Positions 20,186 through 27,779 of a DNA stretch of 64,000 nt are shown piece by piece. The stretch covers positions 124,001-188,000 of the forward strand of contig NZ_JAHKRC010000007.1 in assembly GCF_019345465.1 (NCBI RefSeq), written 5' to 3'. A program made the position numbers and the translations under genes. The notes below the pieces were generated by a model, which ran no database searches, was not told the DNA's origin, and worked only from the letters and a program-made list of their open reading frames with translations. This DNA is from Pseudomonas sp. NKUCC02_KPG. Lineage in GTDB: Bacteria > Pseudomonadota > Gammaproteobacteria > Pseudomonadales > Pseudomonadaceae. Positions within the stretch are counted from its first letter, which is position 1; every line of letters begins with the position of its first letter.

Positions 20186-20566
20186 CTAAGGCTTGGCCAC
20201 CATCCAGGCTCCGTCCATTTTGCCGTCACCGGTGGCGTCGCCAGCCTTTTTGTCCATGACAAAGGTATACAGCGGCTTGCCGTCATAGGCCCACTGCATG
20301 GTGCCGTCATCACGCTTGATCATGGTCCATTTGCCCATGTCTTTGTGGTCGCCACTGACCATCAGAGGTGGCCAGTTAGCTGCGCACTTGTCATTGCACA
20401 TGGATTTACCGCCCGCATCCTTGGCGAAGGTGTAGAGCGTCATACCGTTGTGGTCGACAAGCATGCCATCCTTGGTCATCGCCGGATCAGCCGCAAATGC
20501 CAGACTTGGCAAGGTAAAGGCTGCAGCTAACAGCAATGTCTTTAGGGAAAACGAGCTAGAAGTCAT
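20186..20566 (-). CDS. Small secreted COG4315-type protein with Yx(F/W/Y)xxD motifs
   Basis: A 126-residue exported protein of unknown function. A signal peptide ends in PSLAFAA. Two copies of the family motif follow, LYTFAKD and LYTFVMD, with a C-x3-C pair (MCNDKC) between them. It starts at 20566 after AGAGGAC; an upstream in-frame ATG at 20617 would displace the signal peptide. No lipobox is seen, so it is probably periplasmic. It is divergent from phoB, and a minus-strand Pho-box-like site (20689-20706) lies upstream, so phosphate control is possible. Confidence 0.75.
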   Translation of the reverse strand: MTSSSFSLKTLLLAAAFTLPSLAFAADPAMTKDGMLVDHNGMTLYTFAKDAGGKSMCNDKCAANWPPLMVSGDHKDMGKWTMIKRDDGTMQWAYDGKPLYTFVMDKKAGDATGDGKMDGAWMVAKP

Positions 20567-20647
20567 CGGAATCGTCCTCTTTGTGGTTGTACGATTTGCA
20601 CTCAAAGCGTAGTTCACTAACCGCTAGCGCGCGTTCCAACCCCAAAG

Positions 20648-20665
20648 CTGTCACACGACTGCAAT
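20648..20665 (+). promoter_or_regulatory. Pho box upstream of phoB
   Basis: CTGTCAC-ACGA-CTGCAAT matches the PhoB-binding consensus CTGTCAT-N4-CTGTCAT at most positions, with the correct 11-base half-site period. It lies 54-71 bases before the phoB start and fits phoBR autoregulation. Confidence 0.75.
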
Positions 20666-20688
20666 AATTCCGTTATCTAATGCGCCAC

Positions 20689-20706
20689 AAGACAGTTAAA
20701 TGACAC
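20689..20706 (-). promoter_or_regulatory. Second Pho-box-like site, opposite orientation
   Basis: Read on the minus strand the site is GTGTCAT-TTAA-CTGTCTT, 12 of 14 consensus positions, only 23 bases from the first Pho box and facing it. It could control the divergent COG4315 gene, or modulate phoB by binding close to its ribosome-binding site. Confidence 0.5.
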
Positions 20707-20718
20707 GAGGATTACGGC

Positions 20719-21411
20719 ATGGTTGGCAGGAGCATTTTGATCGTTGATGACGAGGCGCCGATTCGCGAGATGATCGCCGTGGCCTTGGAAATGGCGGGCT
20801 ACGACTGCCTTGAAGCCGATAATGCTCAGGACGCCCACGCCATCATCGTGGACCGCAAGCCGGACCTTATCCTGCTCGACTGGATGCTGCCTGGTGGCAC
20901 TTCGGGGATCGAACTGGCCCGACGTCTCAAGCGTGAAGAGCTGACCAGCGATATTCCGATCATCATGCTCACGGCCAAGGGCGAAGAAGACAACAAGATC
21001 CAGGGGCTCGAAGTGGGCGCTGATGACTACATCACCAAGCCATTTTCCCCCCGTGAACTGGTTGCCCGCCTCAAGGCCGTGCTGCGCCGTGCAGGCCCTG
21101 CCGATGCCGAATCCCCTATCGAGATCGGCGGCTTGCTGCTCGACCCCATCAGCCACCGCGTGACCATCGACGGCACCCCCGCCGAAATGGGCCCTACCGA
21201 ATACCGCCTGCTGCAGTTCTTCATGACCCACCAGGAACGTGCTTACACCCGCGGCCAATTGCTCGACCAGGTCTGGGGCGGCAACGTGTACGTGGAGGAG
21301 CGCACCGTGGACGTGCACATCCGCCGCCTGCGCAAAGCCCTCGGTGAGGCTTATGAAAATCTGGTACAAACCGTGCGTGGCACCGGTTACCGGTTTTCGA
21401 CCAAGGCCTGA
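20719..21411 (+). CDS. phoB: Phosphate regulon response regulator
   Basis: A 230-residue OmpR-class regulator activating Pho genes on phosphate limitation. The receiver domain has acidic pocket DDE, phospho-acceptor D54 (LLDWMLPG), T in MLTAKG and K in ITKPFSP. The C-terminal winged helix has [14 protein letters not shown] and [17 protein letters not shown]. The sequence after D54 reads [10 protein letters not shown]; from memory the P. aeruginosa protein has a single G here and 229 residues, so this may be a one-codon insertion. phoR follows 44 bases later. Confidence 0.95.
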   Translation: MVGRSILIVDDEAPIREMIAVALEMAGYDCLEADNAQDAHAIIVDRKPDLILLDWMLPGGTSGIELARRLKREELTSDIPIIMLTAKGEEDNKIQGLEVGADDYITKPFSPRELVARLKAVLRRAGPADAESPIEIGGLLLDPISHRVTIDGTPAEMGPTEYRLLQFFMTHQERAYTRGQLLDQVWGGNVYVEERTVDVHIRRLRKALGEAYENLVQTVRGTGYRFSTKA

Positions 21412-21455
21412 TCCCGGCTTTATCTGATCCAACGGCAAGCAAGGACCCGCGCGAC

Positions 21456-22778
21456 GTGAATCAAAACTGGCATGGCACTCTGATTCGTCATTTGTTGCTT
21501 CTGGTCGCCGGCTGCCTGGTGGTCGGGCTGCTCAGTGGCTATTACGGCTGGAGCCTGGCCATTGGCCTGGCGTTCTATCTGGGCTGGACACTCAAGCAGT
21601 TGTTGCGTTTGCACGAATGGCTGCGCCAGCACAAACCCGACGAAGCCCCCCCCGATGGCTACGGCCTGTGGGGCGAAGTGTTCGACAGCATCTACCATCT
21701 GCAACGCCGCGATCAGCGTGTGCGCGGGCGTCTGCAAGCGGTGATCGATCGGGTACAAGAGTCTACGGCCGCCCTACAGGACGCCGTGGTGATGCTCGAC
21801 AGTGATGGCAATCTGGAATGGTGGAACCGCGCGGCAGAGACCCTGCTGGGGCTCAAGACGCCCCAGGACAGCGGCCAGCCTGTGAGCAATCTGGTGCGTC
21901 ACCCGCGCTTCAAGGAATATTTCGAGCTGGGCAATTACGTTGAACCGCTGGATATCCCTTCACCGGTCAACGACCACCTGCGCATCCAGCTCTACATCAC
22001 GCGCTATGGCAACAACGAACACCTGATGCTGGTGCGCGACGTGACGCGGATTCATCAGCTGGAGCAAATGCGCAAAGACTTTATCGCCAACGTGTCCCAC
22101 GAACTGCGTACGCCGTTGACGGTGATCTGCGGCTATCTGGAAACCCTGCTCGATAATGTCGAAGACGTGAACCCGCGCTGGAAACGGCCCTTGTCGCAAA
22201 TGCAGCAACAGGGCGAGCGCATGCAGACCCTGCTCAACGACTTGCTGCTTCTGGCCAAGCTCGAAGCCACGGACTACCCCTCGGACAACCAGCCGGTGGC
22301 CGTCGACCTGTTACTGCGCTCGATCAAAAGCGACGCCCAGGCGTTGTCCGGGCAGCGCAACCAGACGATTACCCTGGACGTCGAAGCCGATTGTGCCCTC
22401 AAAGGCAGTGAAGCCGAATTGCGCAGCGCGTTTTCCAATCTGGTCTTTAACGCGGTCAAATACACCCCCGATGGTGGCAGCGTGCGCATTCGCTGGTGGG
22501 CGGACAGCAGCGGAGCGCACCTGAGCGTGCAGGACTCGGGCGTGGGCATCGACAACAAGCACTTGTCGCGCCTGACCGAACGCTTCTACCGCGTGGACTC
22601 CAGCCGAAACGCCAGCACTGGCGGCACCGGGTTGGGACTGGCCATCGTCAAACATGTCTTGTTGCGCCATCGTGCGCGCCTGGAGATCAGCAGTGTGTTG
22701 GGCCACGGCAGCACCTTCACCTGCCATTTCGCGCCGACCCAAGTGACAAAATCATCGCCCGGTACGCTGATCGACTAG
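21456..22778 (+). CDS. phoR: Phosphate regulon sensor histidine kinase
   Basis: A 440-residue membrane kinase that phosphorylates PhoB. It has two closely spaced N-terminal transmembrane segments (about residues 12-45), a short DUF3329 region and a PAS domain (about 90-190). HisKA carries H215 in NVSHELRTPL, and HATPase_c shows NLVFNAVKYTPDGG, DSGVGI and GTGLGLAIVKH. The start is a GTG at 21456. It is co-transcribed with phoB. It has no large periplasmic sensor, as usual for PhoR. Confidence 0.94.
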   Translation: MNQNWHGTLIRHLLLLVAGCLVVGLLSGYYGWSLAIGLAFYLGWTLKQLLRLHEWLRQHKPDEAPPDGYGLWGEVFDSIYHLQRRDQRVRGRLQAVIDRVQESTAALQDAVVMLDSDGNLEWWNRAAETLLGLKTPQDSGQPVSNLVRHPRFKEYFELGNYVEPLDIPSPVNDHLRIQLYITRYGNNEHLMLVRDVTRIHQLEQMRKDFIANVSHELRTPLTVICGYLETLLDNVEDVNPRWKRPLSQMQQQGERMQTLLNDLLLLAKLEATDYPSDNQPVAVDLLLRSIKSDAQALSGQRNQTITLDVEADCALKGSEAELRSAFSNLVFNAVKYTPDGGSVRIRWWADSSGAHLSVQDSGVGIDNKHLSRLTERFYRVDSSRNASTGGTGLGLAIVKHVLLRHRARLEISSVLGHGSTFTCHFAPTQVTKSSPGTLID

Positions 22779-22877
22779 GCCCTGCGGCCTTTGCCCACTA
22801 GGCAAGGGCCACATCAGCCGTTACATTGTTTGGCCATATCTCCCCATTTGTAACGACGGAACCCGTAAAACTCCATC

Positions 22878-24218
22878 ATGGACCCTTCCCCTGGCTTGAC
22901 CCTCGCGACACTCTTCGCCGACTTCGGCATGATTCTTTTTGCTCTGATCCTGGTTTTGCTCAACGGTTTTTTCGTTGCGGCCGAATTCGCCATGGTCAAA
23001 TTGCGCTCGACCCGGGTCGAAGCGATTGCCGAGGACAACGGCTGGCGCGGACAGATCCTGCGCACCGTTCATAACCAGCTCGACGCCTACCTTTCGGCTT
23101 GCCAACTGGGTATCACCCTGGCATCGCTGGGTCTGGGCTGGGTCGGTGAGCCGGCGTTCGCCCACATACTGGAGCCGCTGCTGGGCGCCGTCGGTGTCGA
23201 ATCGCCTGAAGTGATCAAGGGCGTATCGTTCTTTACCGCCTTCTTCATCATTTCGTACCTGCACATCGTGGTCGGCGAACTGGCCCCCAAATCCTGGGCC
23301 ATTCGCAAGCCAGAGACCCTGTCGCTGTGGACCGCCGTGCCGCTGTACCTCTTTTACTGGGCCATGTACCCGGCGATCTACCTGCTCAACGCCAGCGCCA
23401 ACGCCATTTTGCGCATTGCTGGCCAAGGTGAGCCCGGTGCCCATCACGATCACGCCTACAGCCGCGAAGAACTCAAACTGATCCTTCACTCCAGCCGCGG
23501 TCAGGACCCGAGTGACCAGGGCATGCGTGTACTGGCTTCGGCGGTGGAAATGGGTGAACTGGAAGTGGTCGACTGGGCCAACTCCCGGGAAGACCTCGTG
23601 ACCCTGGACTCCAAGGCCCCGCTCAAGGAAATCCTGGCGCTGTTCCGTCGTCACAAATTCAGCCGCTACCCGGTCTATGACGCAGACACCAATACCTTCG
23701 TCGGTCTGCTGCACATCAAAGACCTGCTGCTCGAACTGGCTGATCTGGATCACTTGCCCGAGACCTTCAACCTTGAAGAGCTGACCCGGCCGCTGGAGCG
23801 CGTGTCGCGCCACATGCCGCTGTCGCAATTGCTGGAGCAGTTCCGCAAGGGCGGTGCTCACTTTGCCCTGGTTGAAGAAGCGGACGGCAAGGTGGTGGGC
23901 TACCTGACCATGGAAGACGTGCTGGAAGTACTGGTCGGCGATATCCAGGACGAACACCGCAAGGCCGAGCGCGGCATCCTGTCTTATCAGCCCGGCAAGC
24001 TGCTGGTACGTGGCGACACGCCGTTGTTCAAGATCGAACGCCTGTTGGGTGTTGACCTTGACCACATTGAAGCCGAGACCATTGCAGGCCTGATCTACGA
24101 CACCCTCAAGCGGGTGCCCGAAGAAGAAGAACAGCTGGAAGTCGAAGGCCTGCGCATCATCATCAAAAAGATGAAAGGCCCGAAAATCGTCTTGGCTAAA
24201 GTCCTGAAGATGGATTAA
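22878..24218 (+). CDS. CNNM/HlyC-CorC-family membrane protein
   Basis: A 446-residue protein. It has an N-terminal DUF21/CNNM membrane domain (about residues 1-200, with FFVAAEFAMVKLRSTRVE), two CBS domains (about 215-340, with RHKFSRYPVYDADTNTFVG), and a C-terminal CorC_HlyC domain ending in KKMKGPKIVLAKVLK. Family members are linked to magnesium/cobalt efflux or tolerance; the old label hemolysin is misleading. It lies about 100 bases after phoR, but no regulatory link is visible. Confidence 0.85.
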   Translation: MDPSPGLTLATLFADFGMILFALILVLLNGFFVAAEFAMVKLRSTRVEAIAEDNGWRGQILRTVHNQLDAYLSACQLGITLASLGLGWVGEPAFAHILEPLLGAVGVESPEVIKGVSFFTAFFIISYLHIVVGELAPKSWAIRKPETLSLWTAVPLYLFYWAMYPAIYLLNASANAILRIAGQGEPGAHHDHAYSREELKLILHSSRGQDPSDQGMRVLASAVEMGELEVVDWANSREDLVTLDSKAPLKEILALFRRHKFSRYPVYDADTNTFVGLLHIKDLLLELADLDHLPETFNLEELTRPLERVSRHMPLSQLLEQFRKGGAHFALVEEADGKVVGYLTMEDVLEVLVGDIQDEHRKAERGILSYQPGKLLVRGDTPLFKIERLLGVDLDHIEAETIAGLIYDTLKRVPEEEEQLEVEGLRIIIKKMKGPKIVLAKVLKMD

Positions 24219-24232
24219 AGCCCGTATGACTC

Positions 24233-24311
24233 GTAGTCGCTGACGAGGAACGAAGGCTGCGAGCTTTTAGCAATCAAAAGCTCGCAGCCTTCGTTCCTCG
24301 TCAGCGGCTAC
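24233..24311. repeat. GTAGTCGCTG-family palindromic repeat, copy 4 (31-bp perfect arms)
   Basis: Perfect 31-bp arms lie at 24238-24268 and 24276-24306 around a 7-base loop AGCAATC; the flanks are GTAGT and GCTAC. It is the best preserved copy in the window. It lies just after the CNNM gene and before the citrate transporter leader. Confidence 0.85.
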
Positions 24312-24360
24312 AGGGTTTGTTTTACCCAGCAACCATTCCCCTCCGTCTGTAAGAACTTTT

Positions 24361-24376
24361 ACCAGCGAAAGCTGGT
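24361..24376 (+). promoter_or_regulatory. GNRA-loop hairpin in the citrate transporter leader
   Basis: ACCAGC-GAAA-GCTGGT is a perfect 6-bp stem with a GAAA tetraloop about 110 bases before the transporter start. It probably lies in the 5' leader RNA; a role is not shown. Confidence 0.35.
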
Positions 24377-24465
24377 TGAAAGGATTCCCCTCTAGCATCG
24401 AGTCATTACCGGCAACAGACCGGTTGGCCTGCCACGCGAACAACACGCGGTCAGCGCCCTACTAC

Positions 24466-24479
24466 AACAATAATGGTGA
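24466..24479 (+). promoter_or_regulatory. Candidate Hfq/Crc site overlapping the transporter ribosome-binding region
   Basis: AACAATAA (24466-24473) fits the AAnAAnAA catabolite-activity motif bound by Hfq with Crc in Pseudomonas, and lies directly before the Shine-Dalgarno-like GGTGA (24475-24479). A related AACAACAC is at 24439-24446. The position fits translational repression. Confidence 0.5.
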
Positions 24480-24484
24480 CTTTT

Positions 24485-25792
24485 ATGCTGACCTTCCTTG
24501 GCTTTGCCATGGTCATTACATTTATGTACCTGATCATGACCAAGCGTCTTTCCGCCCTGATCGCCCTTATTCTGGTTCCCATCCTGTTTGCCGTGTTTGG
24601 TGGTTTTGCGCCAAAAATCGGCCCGATGATGCTCGAAGGCATCACCAAGCTTGCCCCGACCGGGGTGATGCTGATGTTCGCCATCCTCTACTTTGCCCTG
24701 ATGATCGACTCCGGCCTGTTTGACCCGGCAGTGCGCAAGATCCTCAAGCTGGTCAAGGGCGACCCGCTCAAGATCTCGGTGGGCACTGCGGTGCTGGCCC
24801 TGGTGGTTTCTCTGGACGGTGACGGCGCGACCACTTACATGATTTGCGTGGCTGCCATGCTGCCGCTCTACAGCCGCATCGGCATGAGCCCGCGGATCAT
24901 GGCCGGCCTGATCATTCTGGCCGGTGGCGTGATGAACATGACGCCCTGGGGCGGCCCGACCGCCCGGGCGGCCAGCGCCCTGCACGTCGACCCTTCGGAC
25001 ATTTTTGTACCGATGATCCCGGCAATGCTCGCAGGCTGCGCAGCGATCCTGGTGATTGCCTGGTTCTACGGCAAGCGTGAGCGTGCGCGTCTGGGTGAAC
25101 TGCACCTGCATGGCGATGAAATCGACCACAGCGAAATCAGCGTCTCGCAATATCCGGATGCCCGTCGGCCAAAACTGATCTGGTTCAACGGTGCCCTGAC
25201 CCTGGCGCTGATGGTTGCCCTGATCGCCGGTTTGCTGCCTCTGCCTGTCCTGTTCATGGTCGCGTTCAGCATCGCGATGATCGTTAACTACCCTTGCCTG
25301 CAACAGCAAAAAGACCGCGTTGCGGCCCATGCTGGCAGCGTACTTGCGGTGGTCGGATTGATTTTTGCGGCGGGTATTTTTACCGGAATCCTGTCGGGCA
25401 CCGGCATGGTCGACGCCATGTCCAAAAGCCTGCTGGCGGTGATCCCGCCTGCGCTGGGACCGTATCTGGCCGTGATTACCGCACTGGTGAGCATGCCGTT
25501 TACCTTCTTCATGTCCAACGATGCGTTCTACTACGGCGTACTGCCGGTACTGGCCGAAGCCGCCAGCCACTACGGCATCACTGCCGCTGAAATGGCCCGT
25601 GCTTCGATTGTTGGCCAGCCTGTGCATTTGCTGAGCCCATTGGTGCCATCGACTTACCTGCTGGTGGCGCTGGCCGGTATCGAGTTCGGCGATCACCAGC
25701 GCTTCACCCTCAAGTGGGCCATCCTGGTGTGCCTGGTCATCATGGTTGCGGCGCTGCTGCTGGGGACGTTCCCGCTGTTCAGCACGCTTTAA
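24485..25792 (+). CDS. CitMHS-family citrate-metal:proton symporter
   Basis: A 435-residue inner-membrane carrier with about 12 hydrophobic segments. The CitMHS signature regions FGGFAPKIGPMMLEGITKLAPTG, VVSLDGDGATTYM and MNMTPWGGPTARA are present; the last is a substrate-site motif of citrate-Mg/Ca carriers. I prefer the ATG at 24485, which has GGTGA five bases upstream, over the in-frame ATG at 24473, which has none. The metal preference (Mg, Ca or Fe) cannot be read. It appears monocistronic, flanked by palindromic repeats on both sides. Confidence 0.87.
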   Translation: MLTFLGFAMVITFMYLIMTKRLSALIALILVPILFAVFGGFAPKIGPMMLEGITKLAPTGVMLMFAILYFALMIDSGLFDPAVRKILKLVKGDPLKISVGTAVLALVVSLDGDGATTYMICVAAMLPLYSRIGMSPRIMAGLIILAGGVMNMTPWGGPTARAASALHVDPSDIFVPMIPAMLAGCAAILVIAWFYGKRERARLGELHLHGDEIDHSEISVSQYPDARRPKLIWFNGALTLALMVALIAGLLPLPVLFMVAFSIAMIVNYPCLQQQKDRVAAHAGSVLAVVGLIFAAGIFTGILSGTGMVDAMSKSLLAVIPPALGPYLAVITALVSMPFTFFMSNDAFYYGVLPVLAEAASHYGITAAEMARASIVGQPVHLLSPLVPSTYLLVALAGIEFGDHQRFTLKWAILVCLVIMVAALLLGTFPLFSTL

Positions 25793-25802
25793 CCCCCTCC
25801 GG

Positions 25803-25889
25803 TGTGGGAGCGGGCTTGCTCGCGATGCAAACGACGCGGTGTTTGAGTTAAACCGTGTCGAAGCCATCGCGAGCAAGCCCGCTCCCACA
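25803..25889. repeat. REP-type palindrome, copy 1
   Basis: TGTGGGAGCGGGCTTGCTCGCGATG at the left is mirrored by CATCGCGAGCAAGCCCGCTCCCACA at the right, about 37 bases apart: two inverted REP units in a BIME-like pair. It sits after the citrate transporter. Copies 2-5 share the arms almost exactly. Confidence 0.85.
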
Positions 25890-26037
25890 ATGCCATCATC
25901 GTCCCCAAGTGTTTCAACCTTCCCCCCGCTATGCGATGCTGGCGCTCTGCTCAATTGCCGACTACATCTTAAGAAACATCTGTAGGAACGGCCCGCAGCT
26001 ATCTGATCCTTAGACACATCTATTACAGGGAGCCAGC

Positions 26038-27696
26038 ATGCTGACCCTGCTCAATTTGCTTTCTGCTGTTGCCTTGCTGATCTGGGGCACTCACATCGTC
26101 CGAACCGGCATTTTGCGGGTCTACGGCACCAACCTGCGTCATGTCATCGGGCAAAACGTCTCCAGACGCATGTTCGCCTTTGTCGCCGGGATTGTGGTCA
26201 CGGCCATGGTGCAGAGCAGCAACGCCACGGCCATGCTGGTCACTTCATTCGTCGGTCAGGGGCTGATGGCCCTGACTCCCGCCCTGGCGACCATGCTTGG
26301 GGCCGATGTCGGTACGGCCTTGATGGCCCGGGTGCTGACCTTCGACCTCTCGTGGTTGTCGCCGCTGTTGATTTTTCTGGGTGTGATTTTCTTTCTGACA
26401 CGCAAGCAAACCCGCGCCGGGCAACTGGGCCGGGTGGGGATTGGTTTGGGCCTGATCATTCTGGCGCTGCAGCTGATCGTCGAAGCGGCTGCGCCCATCA
26501 CCCACGCCCAGGGCGTGAAGGTGATCTTTGCCTCGCTGACCGGCGATATCCTGCTGGATGCCCTGGTCGGTGCCCTTTTCGCGATGGTCTCCTACTCAAG
26601 CCTGGCGGCCGTGCTGTTGACCGCAACACTGGCCGGCGCAGGCGTGATCAGCCTGCACGTGGCAATCGGCCTGGTGATTGGTGCCAACATTGGCAGCGGT
26701 GTGCTGGCCTTTCTCAGCACCAACATGCAAAACGCCGCCGGGCGTCAGGTGGCATTGGGCAGCCTGCTGTACAAGCTCATCGGCCTGTTGCTGATCATGC
26801 CCGTGCTCAACCCGCTGGTGGCCTGGATGGACAGCCTGAGCTATAGCGCCCAGGAGCTGGTCATCGGTTTTCACCTGCTCTACAACACCGTTCGCTGCTT
26901 CTTGATGCTGCCCACCGTGGGCGTGATGGCGCGAATTTGTGCCTGGCTATTGCCCGAGCGCGCGCAAGCGAACGGCGTGGTCAAGCCGCGCCACCTGGAC
27001 CCGGCAGCCCTCGATACGCCGAGCCTGGCCCTCACCAACGCCGTGCGCGAAACCCTGCGCATTGGCGACCTGATCGACACCATGTTGGTCAATATGCTCG
27101 ACGTTCTGCGCGGCAAGCAAACCGCTGTCACCCAGGAAATGCGTACCCTGAGTGATGAAGTCGAGGTGCTCTACAGCGCGGTCAAACTGTACCTGGCACA
27201 GATGCCCCGGGAGGACTTGAGCGAACAGGACAGCCGGCGCTGGGCAGAGATCATCGAACTGGCGATTAACCTCAAACTCGCCAGCGATGTGATCGAACGC
27301 ATGCTGCGCAAAGTCCAGCAGCAGAAAACCTCCCAGCGCCGATCGTTTTCAGAAACAGGGCTGGAGGAGCTGGTGGGCTTGCAAACCCAACTGATCGAAA
27401 ACCTGCGGCTGGGGCTGACCGTGTTTCTGAGTTCAGACCCGCAAAGCGCCCGCCAACTGCTGCGCGAGAAGCGCCGCTTCCGCGCCCAGGAACGGCGACT
27501 GGCCCACGCCCACGTGAGTCGTTTGCAGCGCAAGGTCACGCAAAGTATCGAGACCAGCTCGATGCACCTGGAGCTGATCGCTGATATGAAGCGCTTGAAC
27601 TCGCTGTTTTGCGGCAGTGCCTACGTGGTCCTTGAAACCTCTGAAACCGGCGCGCTGGAGCTGGATGACGCAGCGGACACGCAACATTTCCCTTGA
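26038..27696 (+). CDS. Na/Pi-cotransporter family protein with PhoU-like tail
   Basis: A 552-residue protein. The N-terminal half (about residues 1-300) carries the NptA/PNaS family repeats, including VQSSNATAMLV and YSSLAAVLLTATL with glutamine/serine-rich re-entrant motifs. The C-terminal 220 residues are helical and PhoU-like. Family members carry sodium-coupled phosphate. It starts at ATG 26038 after AGGGAG. Its proximity to phoBR is suggestive, but I see no clear Pho box in front of it. Confidence 0.85.
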   Translation: MLTLLNLLSAVALLIWGTHIVRTGILRVYGTNLRHVIGQNVSRRMFAFVAGIVVTAMVQSSNATAMLVTSFVGQGLMALTPALATMLGADVGTALMARVLTFDLSWLSPLLIFLGVIFFLTRKQTRAGQLGRVGIGLGLIILALQLIVEAAAPITHAQGVKVIFASLTGDILLDALVGALFAMVSYSSLAAVLLTATLAGAGVISLHVAIGLVIGANIGSGVLAFLSTNMQNAAGRQVALGSLLYKLIGLLLIMPVLNPLVAWMDSLSYSAQELVIGFHLLYNTVRCFLMLPTVGVMARICAWLLPERAQANGVVKPRHLDPAALDTPSLALTNAVRETLRIGDLIDTMLVNMLDVLRGKQTAVTQEMRTLSDEVEVLYSAVKLYLAQMPREDLSEQDSRRWAEIIELAINLKLASDVIERMLRKVQQQKTSQRRSFSETGLEELVGLQTQLIENLRLGLTVFLSSDPQSARQLLREKRRFRAQERRLAHAHVSRLQRKVTQSIETSSMHLELIADMKRLNSLFCGSAYVVLETSETGALELDDAADTQHFP

Positions 27697-27779
27697 ACGT
27701 TGTAGGTCGGGGTGTTGTCAGCCGGTATGCAGCGACTAAGCTGCACCGGCTCAAGGACTCGAGAATTCAGGGATTTTTT

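Noticed and set aside
24312..24484. Riboswitch in the citrate transporter leader
   Set aside because: Only simple hairpins are visible; no known riboswitch core could be recognised.
24392..26017. 541-codon open frame antisense to the citrate transporter
   Set aside because: Its product is rich in H, Q and R with no domain; the plus-strand gene has the CitMHS motifs.
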